64,000 nucleotides of DNA, taken from assembly GCF_007741515.1 (NCBI RefSeq), contig NZ_CP036263.1, positions 4,079,178 to 4,143,177 on the forward strand. Direction: 5' to 3'. This DNA comes from Adhaeretor mobilis (GTDB lineage Bacteria > Planctomycetota > Planctomycetia > Pirellulales > Lacipirellulaceae). A program made the translations under genes and the position numbers. Shown one piece after another: positions 7,555 to 17,768 of this stretch. The notes beneath the pieces are model-generated. The model did no database searches. It saw only the letters and a program-made list of their open reading frames with translations, and was not told the origin of the DNA. The stretch's first letter is position 1. Each line of letters begins with the position of its first letter.

Positions 7555-10038
7555 CTACCACTTGCTCATTTGGTCGAGGATCAAGCCCCATTGCTGCCGA
7601 GTGAAGTTGGTAGCGACACGAAAGTCGGCATCTGCGGGCAATCGCTCAAGCACCTGCTTGGCCTGCAGCAGCGTGCCGCGCGCCTTGGTGGGCTCGTTCA
7701 ATCGACGGAAACAGTTGGCAATTTTTACAAAACTCTCCAATACAAACGGCTCGTTTTGATACAAAGTCGATACGTTCGCATAGGCTTGGCGTGCTTCCTC
7801 GAATCGATTGAGATCGAACAATACGGAACCTTGCATCATGTAGCAATTGCGTAGCAGCGTACGATGCAAGGGATCGCTATCGCCATAGCCTTCGAGTGTG
7901 ATAAGCCGTTGGACTTCGACATAGGCTCGGTGGGCTTTTTCTAAGTCGGAAGTTAACTGCTTACGACTCTGTTGCCGTTCGGACTCGGTATTCGCTGCTG
8001 CCAGCCTCTTCTGTGGTTTCTCTGAATCGCGGTGGTGAGCACGGGCAATTGTGTACATGGCGAGCATCGATTGCTCGTCACGTGGGTAGCGCCCTACCGC
8101 TTCGCGAAGATGCTTAACCGCTGGTTCGTATTGGTCCAGGTCGTACAGCAACCGGCCGTAGGCGAATAGCGAATCGCGCCACTCAGGGCTTTTGGGCGTG
8201 AGTTCCTCGCCCGTGAGATTCGACTTCAATAGTTCTAAGGCTGCTTTGGAATTCCCCAATTGCTGGTGTGCGCGAGCACACTCGAGTCGCGACTGGTACA
8301 CGACCGCGTCCCGCGGATACATCTCCAAGCATTCCTCGAACGCCTCGATCGCGTCAGCCGGACGACGTAATGCAAGGTACGATTGCCCCATGCGCAGCAG
8401 CGCAACACTGTTACGCCGGCGTACTTCGTGGTGGAGATACTCTCTGAGTGTACGAGCAGTGTTTGTGTAGTTTTGGCCACGGTAGTAGCAGTCTGCCGCC
8501 TGCCAGAGATCGTCCGTGTAGAAACGTGTTGCGTAGCGAACTTGGGCGAGCTCCTCGTAGGCTCTGCCGGCGGCGCGCAGGCGATGACGCCCTTGCTGGC
8601 GAGTCTGCCGTGCATGCCAACGATCATCACTACGAGCTTTCTTCAATAGCGACTCCCCCCAGGCTTCTTGTGTTCTCGCGGTGAGTTCAACCAATTCTCC
8701 TTGATCAAAAACCGTGTTGAATTGGTCTACCAGTAGAGCCGCCTCTGCAAAGCGACCTTCATCCACAAACTCTTGAAACGCTGCCAACAAACGTTTTCTC
8801 AATTCGGGGAGCGAGAGTAGTTCATTCACGTAGGTTGTCGGATTGCTGACAGCTTCCAGTGCTGTTCGATAGCCGGCAAGTGCTTGCTGGTAGCGTCCCT
8901 GGGCAAGGTTGAGGTCAGCCTCAGCAAGTGTCGCAGCGATCCCTTCGTTGGTATCGCCAAACTGTTTGCTTACGCGATCGAACTGGTTGACTGCCGACTG
9001 CAGTTTGCCGAGTTCTTCCAAGGCGACACCGATTTCGTACATCGCACGGCGAGAGTTCCTGCCCATGCGCGGGTCATTGCGTTGAGCTTCGCGTAGTTCA
9101 TTGATGGCTTCGTTGAGGAGCAATTTCCGCTGAGGATCTGCTTTGGGAAGCTGTCGGGCAGTCTCGATGGCAAGACGTCCTTCGAGAACTTGCTGCACGA
9201 CGCTTTTCTCTGACTCGTTGAGGAGGTCTGACGCGGGAGGCATGAGACTATCAACGACTTGACGTGCCAACTGAGCCTGGCCAAGCCGCAGGAATATGTC
9301 TCCTTGGGCTAGCTTTGCTTTGTAGAGTTCACGGGGCGTTGCGTGTGCTTTCTCAACGGCAAACTTCGCGTGTTCCAGAGCTTTTTCAAGTCGAGGGTTC
9401 GGACTGTCGAGATAAGCCTGCATGAGGAGTGCGTGGCGTTCGGCTTCGGCAGAGGCGTCTTCTCCTAGGACGGTGTGGGGAATGTCGCCGAGTTCCTCGA
9501 AAACCGCAATCCCCTCGCGAGGTTGGTTGCCGAGGATGAGACTACGCCCTAGCTGGTAACGGGCTGCTGCTTCGCGCTCATTAGGCAACCCTATGGCCAG
9601 TGCCTTTTGCAAGTAGCGACTGGCCACGAGATGCATGGCGCGACTTCGCCCTGTCGACCACTCGTCGTCGGCTTGCTTGGCTTTCACGACGCCTAAGATG
9701 AAAAGTGCGCTGCCAAAGGAAAGCGACTGGGCAGTTTCGTTTTGCAATTCGCCAACGATGGTGCGTGCTCGTTCATAGCGACCGTCGTCGAGTGCTTCGT
9801 ATGCCTGCCTTAACGTGACGCGGTCGTCGTGACCGATTGCTTCGTGAGCAAGAAAACTCCACAATGCAAAGACAACTCCTAGAACCAGCAACGATACACA
9901 CCCGACAATGATCGTGCGCAGACGACTGGTACGCATCCAGTCAATCAGCTTGACCGGTATGCCTTTCAGCCGACTCACTAGCGATACGCTTGGCGCAGCG
10001 CTTGAGTCATCAGAGTGTGATTGCGTAGTTTCAGCCAT
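7555..10038 (-). CDS. Large TPR-repeat protein with N-terminal membrane anchor
   Basis: 827 residues. After a cytoplasmic N-terminus of about 40 residues comes one membrane helix (TIIVGCVSLLVLGVVFALWS). Nearly all the rest is helix-turn-helix repeats typical of TPR (for example ALRRPADAIEAFEECLEMYP and YDLDQYEPAVKHLREAVGRY). It is therefore a membrane-anchored scaffold, probably with the repeats outside the cytoplasm. No catalytic motif is visible. It is the first gene of the minus-strand run that continues with flgN-like, kinase, activator and rod genes, so a role in flagellar assembly or placement is possible but not shown. ATG at 10038. Confidence 0.75.
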   Translation of the reverse strand: MAETTQSHSDDSSAAPSVSLVSRLKGIPVKLIDWMRTSRLRTIIVGCVSLLVLGVVFALWSFLAHEAIGHDDRVTLRQAYEALDDGRYERARTIVGELQNETAQSLSFGSALFILGVVKAKQADDEWSTGRSRAMHLVASRYLQKALAIGLPNEREAAARYQLGRSLILGNQPREGIAVFEELGDIPHTVLGEDASAEAERHALLMQAYLDSPNPRLEKALEHAKFAVEKAHATPRELYKAKLAQGDIFLRLGQAQLARQVVDSLMPPASDLLNESEKSVVQQVLEGRLAIETARQLPKADPQRKLLLNEAINELREAQRNDPRMGRNSRRAMYEIGVALEELGKLQSAVNQFDRVSKQFGDTNEGIAATLAEADLNLAQGRYQQALAGYRTALEAVSNPTTYVNELLSLPELRKRLLAAFQEFVDEGRFAEAALLVDQFNTVFDQGELVELTARTQEAWGESLLKKARSDDRWHARQTRQQGRHRLRAAGRAYEELAQVRYATRFYTDDLWQAADCYYRGQNYTNTARTLREYLHHEVRRRNSVALLRMGQSYLALRRPADAIEAFEECLEMYPRDAVVYQSRLECARAHQQLGNSKAALELLKSNLTGEELTPKSPEWRDSLFAYGRLLYDLDQYEPAVKHLREAVGRYPRDEQSMLAMYTIARAHHRDSEKPQKRLAAANTESERQQSRKQLTSDLEKAHRAYVEVQRLITLEGYGDSDPLHRTLLRNCYMMQGSVLFDLNRFEEARQAYANVSTLYQNEPFVLESFVKIANCFRRLNEPTKARGTLLQAKQVLERLPADADFRVATNFTRQQWGLILDQMSKW

Positions 10039-10387
10039 GCTAACGCGGTGAATCCTGCCGTAATTGTGCTTGCTCTCTTACTTCTGCCCCCGGTAAAGGG
10101 GTCAACGAACTTAAGAGAAAATCGCACCGCTTGTACAGAATTTTGGGAGAACCTGTCAATCTACGTTGGGGAGGTCTGCTAGCAGTGCTGAGGGCGCGGT
10201 CCTATTGTCGCGCAGTAGCAATCAATAGCAATGTCCCACACAGAGTCCCAGAGAACGCAGAAAAAAGATGGAGCTTGCTGATGCAAGACTTGCTTCTATG
10301 CGGCAAGGTAGAGTACCGCGCGAAGCGTAGCTCGCGGGCTGCTGTCGCTTGATAGAGGCAAGCTCAAAGTTCCATTTTGGGGATGTC
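10039..10387. other. Intergenic region, 349 bases
   Basis: Lies between the stop of the esterase-like gene and the start of the TPR gene. No coding frame here is convincing. It holds one copy of the GC-rich palindromic repeat (10316-10340) and presumably the TPR gene promoter, which I cannot place. Confidence 0.5.
10316..10340 (+). repeat. GC-rich dispersed palindrome, copy 1
   Basis: Contains CGAAGCGTAGCTCGCGGGCT, a one-base variant of the family unit CGAGGCGTAGCTCGCGGGCT. Further copies are at 16800, 19073 (inverted), 19117 and, more diverged, 21678. The core CGCGAG...CTCGCG can form a hairpin. All copies are intergenic and within 10-22 kb. Confidence 0.75.
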
Positions 10388-11161
10388 TCAGATGGCTTGA
10401 GCAGTCGCGGAGCCTGAACACACGAAGTTCATGATCCAGGAGTTGATCTCTTTGAGCATGGGGGTTCGCAGCTCGTCGCCCGCGTTGAAGTGGCGGACAT
10501 CGAGCTTGAGTCCAGCTGTTTGCAGCAGTCGAACGTCCTGGTAGACGGCATCCAGGTCGTAAGTCTCGCTTTCCAATCCGCTGCCCATGAGTATGGGCAG
10601 TCCTCGCGAGTGATTTACTCGCCCCAGGGGCGAGAAACCGGTAGGCATGGGACCATTTAGCGAAATAACGCCGGCGAACCATTCTGGGTGACGTAACCCC
10701 AAACGAAGTGCCATGGTTCCGCCAGTGCCGAAACCAGCCAAGAAAATACGGTCGCTGTGGACATTACGGATTTGTTTTGCAATGCCGATGCACTGTTCGA
10801 CGCGTTGGGCTGCCAGATCAATATGGGTGGGAGTCTGTCGCCAGGTGAAGACTTCCTCGTCACGCGAGATGCGCTCAGTGCCACGAGGCGCGATCGCTGT
10901 GTGATTCTGCAAGCTTAGTTGCGACATCACGTTGGGCAATTCGAATTCGCTGCTGGCGTGGCTGTGCAACCACACGATCAGTGGGTAGCGGTACCCAGCT
11001 TCGTAGCCAACCGGCGTGAACAAGTGCTCCGGAGCGCTGCGGTCCTCAGCTCGTCCAAGGTTGCGATCGTGCCAAGGGCTGTCGGAATCAAACTCCGACG
11101 TTTTTGATCCAAGTAAGTTGGCAGGAAGAGAAGCGAGAGCTGAAGACAGCGTTCGATTCAT
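10388..11161 (-). CDS. Esterase-like alpha/beta hydrolase lacking the catalytic triad
   Basis: 257 residues with the fold of the phospholipase/carboxylesterase (YpfH/EstB) family: PLIVWLHSHASSEFE is the oxyanion strand, FLAGFGTGGTMALRLGL the nucleophile elbow, and GVISLNGPMP the next strand. In active members the elbow reads GFSQGG; here it is GFGTGG, so glycine replaces the serine. The usual C-terminal GH motif reads AGDEL, so the histidine is also gone, and the GxxD segment reads GSGLESE. The loss of all three residues suggests a binding or regulatory role. The frame is intact, so it is not a pseudogene. ATG at 11161. It lies between mdh and the flagellar run on the same strand. Confidence 0.75.
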   Translation of the reverse strand: MNRTLSSALASLPANLLGSKTSEFDSDSPWHDRNLGRAEDRSAPEHLFTPVGYEAGYRYPLIVWLHSHASSEFELPNVMSQLSLQNHTAIAPRGTERISRDEEVFTWRQTPTHIDLAAQRVEQCIGIAKQIRNVHSDRIFLAGFGTGGTMALRLGLRHPEWFAGVISLNGPMPTGFSPLGRVNHSRGLPILMGSGLESETYDLDAVYQDVRLLQTAGLKLDVRHFNAGDELRTPMLKEINSWIMNFVCSGSATAQAI

Positions 11162-11468
11162 ATTTCACCGGTGGGGTCTGGAGGGAGGGAGGACGGATAC
11201 CCGAGGCGGGAGCAAAGGATAAATAGACTCTAATTAGACTCCTAGGAGCGGCACAGCTCTACCAGAGGTAATGCCTCCAAGCGACCGGACAAGCCGAGCC
11301 AGGGGTGGTTTTTAAGGGAGCCCCGTTGGAGTGTCAACGGCATTCCTTCTGGAACGAGAGACTCTTTTTTCGCAAGACCAATCAGGCATAGTCGCTGCTA
11401 GCAGCAAACTCTCGACTATCTCCCAGTCGCTGGAATTCCTGTGCAATAAAGAAGTCTGAACGGTACGC
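11162..11468. other. Intergenic region with a nested palindrome
   Basis: 307 bases between mdh and the esterase-like gene. No gene is visible. ATAGTCG (11388-11394) pairs with CGACTAT (11413-11419) around an inner perfect palindrome GCTGCTAGCAGC, about 50 bases after the mdh stop. It could be an mRNA 3'-end structure, but there is no T-tract. A second small hairpin (CCGTTG/CAACGG) is near 11322-11339. Confidence 0.4.
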
Positions 11469-12419
<951 letters not shown>

Positions 12420-12603
12420 TCATCTCCCAAAATGCTTAACTTGCGTTACTTACCGATGGAACGACGGCACGGTGTCCCAAAAGCGGACATAGTTATCGCC
12501 GAGCGAACAAAGTATCGCGCTGCCAGCGGGGGCACGCAAGGGCCCCGAGAGGGGAGACTAGAAAGTGGGCCGGTTCAAAGACTCTGCCGCACAAGATTCT
12601 GCT

Positions 12604-13092
12604 CTAACGAAGCTTCTTAGAAGCACCGTCAAGCCAGGCGAATCGCTGCAGGGCCGCATTCATGCCCTGGAGGAGTTGCTCGGAGGTCTGCTTGCCTTTA
12701 AGAGTTTGCAAGGCTTGGCCAGTGGGAGAAAAAAGCTTGATCGTCGGGAAGCCGGTCACCGAATAGCGCTGGCACACCTGCGGCTCTGCATCGGCGTCGA
12801 TCATAATACAGGTGAATTGGTTTGCGAGACTCTGCACGCGCGGATCGCGGAACGCGTCGTCTTCCATCTGATGGCAGTAAGTACACCAATCGGCCGTGAA
12901 GAACAGAAGGATTGGTCGCCTAGCGGCTTGCGCATTCACTTGGCCTTGTTCGAAGCCGGCCACGAACTTCAGCCCTCCTTTTTGCACTTTCGGAAGGTTC
13001 TCGAACTGCTGTGTAGTATCGCTCGCCTGGCCACATCCGGCAGTGATCAGCAGAACAAAAAGGACGAAAAACGTTGAGAGCGGTGAGCGCAT
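12604..13092 (-). CDS. Thioredoxin-like lipoprotein
   Basis: 162 residues. The N-terminus is a lipoprotein signal (RSPLSTFFVLFVLLITAGC, lipobox ITAGC), so the mature protein should be membrane-anchored outside the cytoplasm. The thioredoxin fold follows, with the redox motif WCTYCHQM and the cis-proline segment VTGFPTIKLFS. The motif and the DDAFRDPRVQSL helix are like DsbD-gamma/thioredoxin_7 proteins, which act in periplasmic thiol reduction. I chose the ATG at 13092 because it gives a standard signal peptide. An ATG at 13146 has a better ribosome site (GAGGTAAGG) but adds 18 residues before the signal. Divergent from flhA. Confidence 0.85.
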   Translation of the reverse strand: MRSPLSTFFVLFVLLITAGCGQASDTTQQFENLPKVQKGGLKFVAGFEQGQVNAQAARRPILLFFTADWCTYCHQMEDDAFRDPRVQSLANQFTCIMIDADAEPQVCQRYSVTGFPTIKLFSPTGQALQTLKGKQTSEQLLQGMNAALQRFAWLDGASKKLR

Positions 13093-13373
13093 AACGAAGG
13101 ACTTCTCAGCTGGCGGTGCTAGCAAGTTGGTGAGACAAGAGGACATTGCCTTACCTCACCTATCGCCAACCTTGGCTCGACTCTTCACACATTGCCAGTC
13201 GGTCACACATTTCCTGCGAGTGAATGCCCTCAGTCGCTCTGGACAGTAGAAGCCAGCATTTCTACGATCCGCCCGCTTGATTGCCCCCCTACTTTGTCTG
13301 GGTTGCAATCGGACAACGCGTTTGGGGGAACGCCGGAACAGTTACCAAACCTTCTGTTGTTGCGGAGTGGCCG

Positions 13374-15470
13374 TTGGCTACGAGTGCGTCCCCACAATCT
13401 GTTCTCGCAGGAAATCCCTTGCTCGCTCGCGTGCAGGATTTAATTCTGCCTGTTGCGCTCATCACCAGCATTCTGGTGATTCTGGTTCCTTTGCCCACGC
13501 AGCTGATGGATGTGCTGTTGGCAGCCAACATCACCGTGTCGGTGATCGTGCTCCTCACAACAATCTACGTGCAGACGCCGCTGGAATTCAGTATCTTCCC
13601 TTCGCTCCTGTTAGCGACGACGCTCGCGCGGCTGGTGTTGAACGTCGCGACGACTCGGCTCATCCTCACTCGCGCTGCCATTGATGGCGAAAATGCTGCC
13701 GGTGGAGTGATTACTTCGTTCTCGCAGTTTGTAGCCGGCGACCAGATTGTTGTTGGGCTGATTATCTTTGTAATTATCGTGCTCATCCAGTTCGTGGTGA
13801 TCACCAAGGGTGCTACGCGCATCAGCGAAGTAGCTGCTCGGTTCGCCTTGGACGGAATGCCGGGCAAGCAGATGGCGATCGATGCCGACCTGAACGCCGG
13901 CATCATCGACGAGCACGAGGCCCAACAGCGTCGTGAGGAAATTACTCAGCAGGCAGACTTCTACGGGGCCATGGACGGTGCCAGTAAGTTCGTCCGCGGC
14001 GATGCTATCGCTGGCATCATGATCACCGTGATCAACGTCGTGGGCGGGCTGGTTATCGGCATGTTCAGCTACGGCATGACGATGAGTGAAGCGGCAACGC
14101 TGTTCACGCAGCTCACCATTGGCGATGGGCTCGTCAGCCAAGTGCCGGCTTTTCTCGTTTCGCTTGCCGCTGGTTTGCTGGTGACTCGCAGTACGCAGAG
14201 AACGAATTTGCCGCAGGAATTTCTTGGGCAGCTATTCTCTCGCCCGCAGGCACTAGCGGTCACGGGTGCCTTCCTGGCGATCCTGGTGACGACCGACCTG
14301 CCACGCACACCCCTACTAGTTCTTGGCGGCGCGTGCATCGCCATGTCGCGCATGCTCTCCAAGAAAGAAAGCCAAGCAGAAGCGAAAGCGGTTATCGACG
14401 CTGCGAAAGCTCAAGACGAGGCGCCCGAGGAGCGTATTGAAGATTACTTGACAGTCGATCCCATGGAAGTGGAGGTCGGCGTGGGGCTGATCCGCCTGGC
14501 CGACCCCAAGCGTGGCGGCGATCTGCTGGACCGCATCCAACGCGTACGACAGAGCGTAGCCAGTGAAATCGGCATCCTCATGCCTAAGGTTCGCATCCGT
14601 GACAACATGAGTCTCGACCCGAACGAATACCTCATCAAGATCGCGGACCTCGCCGTTGCCCAAGATCGTGTTGAGCCGGGCCATGTCTTAGCCATCGACT
14701 CCGGCGTCACCACGGGCACCGTGCAGGGCATTCCAACTAAAGACCCCGCTTTTGGTGCCGATGCCAAGTGGATTCATCCTTCGCTGCAAGACGAAGCCGA
14801 AATGCACGGCCATACCGTCGTGGAGGCAGGCGCCGTAGTGGCCACGCATCTCACGGAAGTTTGCCGAAAGTACGCGGACGAGATCCTCACACGCGATGCA
14901 ACGAAACACTTGATCGACGAGCTCAAGCAAACGCAGCCAACTGTCGTGGAAGAGCTGATCCCCGGCGTGATGACACTGGCGGAAGTGCAGGCGGTATTAC
15001 ATTCGCTGTTGCGAGAACAAGTATCCGTTCGCCAACTGGGGATCATCCTGGAAACACTCGGCGACTACGCGCCGCGCACGAAAGACACCATCCTGCTTAC
15101 CGAATACGTACGCCATCGCCTAGCTCGGCAGATCTGCACTCGTTATCGCGATGCAGAGGCTCAATTGCACGTCATCGCTGTGGACCCCGCTATGGAGGAC
15201 CGTATCCGTGCCGGGTTCGAGCACAGCGATCGCGGACTATTCGTACGCATGTCGCCCCAGGCGGTCGAAGCAACCTGTAACGCGATCAAGGAGCAACTCA
15301 GCAAGCTGACCACGGCAGGGCATACGCCAATCATACTTGTGAGCCCGCAAATTCGCGCTGCGATGAAGCGCATCGTGGAGAATCACCTGCCACAACTTGT
15401 CGTACTGAGCTTTAACGAGGTTACCAGAGACACGAAGATCGTCACGCTCGGCTTGGCGAGTGACGCTTAG
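13374..15470 (+). CDS. flhA: Flagellar export apparatus protein FlhA
   Basis: Core of the flagellar type III export gate. The N-terminal half has about eight membrane segments (ILPVALITSILVILVPLP and onwards). The FHIPEP family signature runs from RISEVAARFALDGMPGKQMA through ADFYGAMDGASKFVRGDAIA. The C-terminal cytosolic domain binds substrate-chaperone complexes. No ATG is present; the TTG at 13374 follows a GGAG ribosome site and gives 698 residues, the usual family length. The frame stays open to a TTG at 13281, which would add 31 unlikely residues. It starts the plus-strand run flhA, flhF, flhG-like, small membrane protein, fliA. Confidence 0.93.
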   Translation: MATSASPQSVLAGNPLLARVQDLILPVALITSILVILVPLPTQLMDVLLAANITVSVIVLLTTIYVQTPLEFSIFPSLLLATTLARLVLNVATTRLILTRAAIDGENAAGGVITSFSQFVAGDQIVVGLIIFVIIVLIQFVVITKGATRISEVAARFALDGMPGKQMAIDADLNAGIIDEHEAQQRREEITQQADFYGAMDGASKFVRGDAIAGIMITVINVVGGLVIGMFSYGMTMSEAATLFTQLTIGDGLVSQVPAFLVSLAAGLLVTRSTQRTNLPQEFLGQLFSRPQALAVTGAFLAILVTTDLPRTPLLVLGGACIAMSRMLSKKESQAEAKAVIDAAKAQDEAPEERIEDYLTVDPMEVEVGVGLIRLADPKRGGDLLDRIQRVRQSVASEIGILMPKVRIRDNMSLDPNEYLIKIADLAVAQDRVEPGHVLAIDSGVTTGTVQGIPTKDPAFGADAKWIHPSLQDEAEMHGHTVVEAGAVVATHLTEVCRKYADEILTRDATKHLIDELKQTQPTVVEELIPGVMTLAEVQAVLHSLLREQVSVRQLGIILETLGDYAPRTKDTILLTEYVRHRLARQICTRYRDAEAQLHVIAVDPAMEDRIRAGFEHSDRGLFVRMSPQAVEATCNAIKEQLSKLTTAGHTPIILVSPQIRAAMKRIVENHLPQLVVLSFNEVTRDTKIVTLGLASDA

Positions 15471-15535
15471 AGAAACAACCAACGAAAGCTAACCGCCAAC
15501 CTTGGTTGACGGTGAGCGTTTACTAGAGACTTATC

Positions 15536-16777
15536 ATGGAAATTAAAACCTACAGAGCGAAGACCATGCAGCAGGCGCTCCAACTCGTGCGCAGCGAGCT
15601 GGGACCTGAAGCCAATGTGCTACACACGCGTGAGCTGAATTCTGGACTTATGAAGCGCATGCTGCTAGGTCGCCAATACGAAATTGCCGCGACACCAGCG
15701 ACCGCGTTGGTGCATGCTTCACCCACAGAGCAGCAAGTCGCTAGCTTCGAGGTCGAAACACCCGACTTCGTTGTGCCGCTGCCAGTAGAGGTCGAACCTT
15801 CAATAGCGGTTGAATCGCCAGCCCAAGAATTTACCGGTGAGTATCGCCAGCGTTATCGCGACGACCTACTACGTGCCGACCGAAGAGTTGCGGAATTACA
15901 AGCGTTAGTCGAACAGCTACAAGAACAGCGTCCGGACGTTTCTCAAGCAGAGCTTCCCGCTCAGCTGTTCGAGCTGTTTACCGAACTTGTCGAGGCCGAC
16001 CTGGAACCAGACACGGCTCGCGAGTTAATCGAGCGAGTTCGCACCCAAGAGGGAGTCGACCTCCACTCATCCCTGGCAGTACGAGCGCAGGTAGCGCGCA
16101 TGATCGAGGCGGAGCTTCCAGTAACCGGCCCGATTGCGACTGGCCCAATTGTGACTGGCTCAGTTGCGACCGATCAGGCAAAGCCCCGCGTGGTAGCACT
16201 TGTAGGCCCTACAGGTGTGGGCAAGACCACAACCATCGCCAAGCTGGCGGCCGATTACCGTTTGAGAAAGGGTCTCAGCGTTGGCTTGATCACCGTAGAC
16301 ACGTATCGGATCGCAGCGGTCGAGCAACTCCGCACCTATGCTGAAATCATCGATTTGCCAATGGAGATTGTCTCTACGCCTCTGGAAATGCGAGCTGCCG
16401 TTGAAGCCTTTGCCGGGTACGATCTCGTGCTGCTCGATACCGCGGGCCGTTCGCCACGTGACGAAACCAAGGTCGCCGAATTGCAAACCGTGTTGGCAGA
16501 AGCAGAGCCTGATGAAGTGCAGCTTGTGCTCAGCGCCGTGAGCAGCGGCCCTAGTCTGGTCGCCACGGCAGAGCGATTTGCTCCGGTTGGCATTACTTCG
16601 TTGCTAGTGACCAAGCTAGACGAAGCGCTATCGCTGGGAAACATTCATTCGCTCGTTCGCAGTTCAAAATTGCCACTTAGCTACGTAACCAATGGGCAAA
16701 ATGTGCCGGACGATATTCGTGTTGCCGAACCTCGCGAATTGGCCATGGCCATTTTGGGGATGCACGCGGAGTTCTAG
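15536..16777 (+). CDS. flhF: Flagellar SRP-type GTPase FlhF
   Basis: SRP-family GTPase that sets the position and number of flagella. The start MEIKTYRAKTMQQALQLVR is the conserved FlhF N-terminus. After a variable middle part (which includes a short TGPIATGPIVTG repeat near 196-212) comes the NG domain: P-loop GPTGVGKT (224-231), the DTYR motif, DTAGR (about 300-304) and TKLDEA. Length 413. ATG at 15536. It is 65 bases after flhA and 94 bases before the FlhG-like gene. The usual partner FlhG stimulates its GTPase, but in this window the adjacent FlhG-like protein has no functional P-loop. Confidence 0.94.
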   Translation: MEIKTYRAKTMQQALQLVRSELGPEANVLHTRELNSGLMKRMLLGRQYEIAATPATALVHASPTEQQVASFEVETPDFVVPLPVEVEPSIAVESPAQEFTGEYRQRYRDDLLRADRRVAELQALVEQLQEQRPDVSQAELPAQLFELFTELVEADLEPDTARELIERVRTQEGVDLHSSLAVRAQVARMIEAELPVTGPIATGPIVTGSVATDQAKPRVVALVGPTGVGKTTTIAKLAADYRLRKGLSVGLITVDTYRIAAVEQLRTYAEIIDLPMEIVSTPLEMRAAVEAFAGYDLVLLDTAGRSPRDETKVAELQTVLAEAEPDEVQLVLSAVSSGPSLVATAERFAPVGITSLLVTKLDEALSLGNIHSLVRSSKLPLSYVTNGQNVPDDIRVAEPRELAMAILGMHAEF

Positions 16778-16799
16778 CTAGAAACTCGTTCGGTATTTT

Positions 16800-16825
16800 C
16801 CGGGCGAGGCGTAGCTCGCGGGCTA
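16800..16825 (+). repeat. GC-rich dispersed palindrome, copy 2
   Basis: Contains the unit CGAGGCGTAGCTCGCGGGCT. It lies 22 bases after the flhF stop. Next to it (16828-16871) is a run of five CCTAA/CTAA units directly before the flhG-like start, which is low-complexity and probably not coding. Confidence 0.75.
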
Positions 16826-16871
16826 GCTGTTTCCTAACAACCTAATACCTAATCCCCTAACACCTACCTAA

Positions 16872-17624
16872 ATGCCCGATCAAGCTACTCAACTTCGCCA
16901 GCTGATTCGCGACGTGAAAACGAACCCTTCGCCAGGGATTGCGCTTCCGCCTGTGGTGGCAGTTGTTTCTGCACAATCGGGTGTCGAGACGGCACAGATC
17001 GCGTTTGAGCTGGCGACGGCCCTCTCGGCCATGCAGCGCAAAGTGTTGCTGGTGGGTGCCGATTCTTTCTATTGCCGCCCACCCGTCAACGACTTGCTTT
17101 CGATTGCTGCGGTCACAGATGTTAGCAAGCTCTACTCGATGCACGATGCGGGTCAGCTACCCGTTAGCGTGGACGTGGAAATGATGCTCGTCGATGGCGA
17201 AGACGCAGATCGCGCCCAGTGGCTACGCAACGCACACCAAATCGTGCTTGCGATGCCTCCGACCACCGAAGCAGTAGTGGAAAGCTACGCGCTTGTAAAA
17301 CGTTTGGCCGAAGAAGGCGTGGTTACCCACGAGCAAATCCGCCCCATCTTGGTAGATTACGCTCCAGCAGCAGTGGCATCCAAATTACTAAAGCAATTCG
17401 CTAGCACTTGTGATCGATTCCTCAACTTGCGTGTTGCTAGCGGTAGCCTGCTAGGTGGCGTTGATCGTCAGCAAACGTTGCAAGCGACAGCAACCCTGGC
17501 GCACGAGCTAGCAACTGAGTGCCTGACGTCCGCTAATCGTCTGCCAAATGTACATCACACCGAAGCCAATCAGGAAATTCAGGAAAACTTACGAAATCAG
17601 CTCAACCCCATCCCGCAAAACTGA
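16872..17624 (+). CDS. FlhG/MinD-like protein with degenerate P-loop
   Basis: 250 residues placed where FlhG (FleN, YlxH) is expected, right after flhF. The fold can be followed: VVAVVSAQSGVETAQIAFEL corresponds to the MinD-family strand, P-loop and first helix, KVLLVGAD to the LLxDxD strand, and QIVLAMPPTTEAVVESYALV to the later strand with its ALVKRL helix. In active members the loop is KGGxGKT; here it reads SAQSGVET (33-40), so both the signature lysine and the P-loop lysine are missing, and LLVDAD is LLVGAD. ATP hydrolysis is therefore unlikely. The frame is intact. It may still bind FlhF as a non-catalytic partner. ATG at 16872. Confidence 0.65.
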   Translation: MPDQATQLRQLIRDVKTNPSPGIALPPVVAVVSAQSGVETAQIAFELATALSAMQRKVLLVGADSFYCRPPVNDLLSIAAVTDVSKLYSMHDAGQLPVSVDVEMMLVDGEDADRAQWLRNAHQIVLAMPPTTEAVVESYALVKRLAEEGVVTHEQIRPILVDYAPAAVASKLLKQFASTCDRFLNLRVASGSLLGGVDRQQTLQATATLAHELATECLTSANRLPNVHHTEANQEIQENLRNQLNPIPQN

Positions 17625-17768
17625 CGAAGGAGAATAGTAGTCGATCTGTCGTGGCAATCACTGGTAAACTGCGGTGTCTGCAACGAGTTTAACGAGCGTT
17701 GGGTTTACCACCAACTTTCGCCGTGACTCCAACACAATAGGTCACAACCGCCTGAGGTACCTGCTCCA

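Noticed and set aside
11322-11339. Hairpin in the mdh-esterase gap as a terminator
   Set aside because: The stem is short and neither strand has a T-tract after it.
12565-13077. Plus-strand frame of 170 codons
   Set aside because: Lies antisense to the thioredoxin-like gene with its CxxC motif and signal peptide; no motif of its own.
13611-14141. Minus-strand frame of 176 codons
   Set aside because: Antisense to flhA; composition is typical of a mirror frame.
16838-16871. Telomere-like CCTAA repeats before the FlhG-like gene
   Set aside because: Only about five imperfect units; more likely a low-complexity spacer than a functional array.
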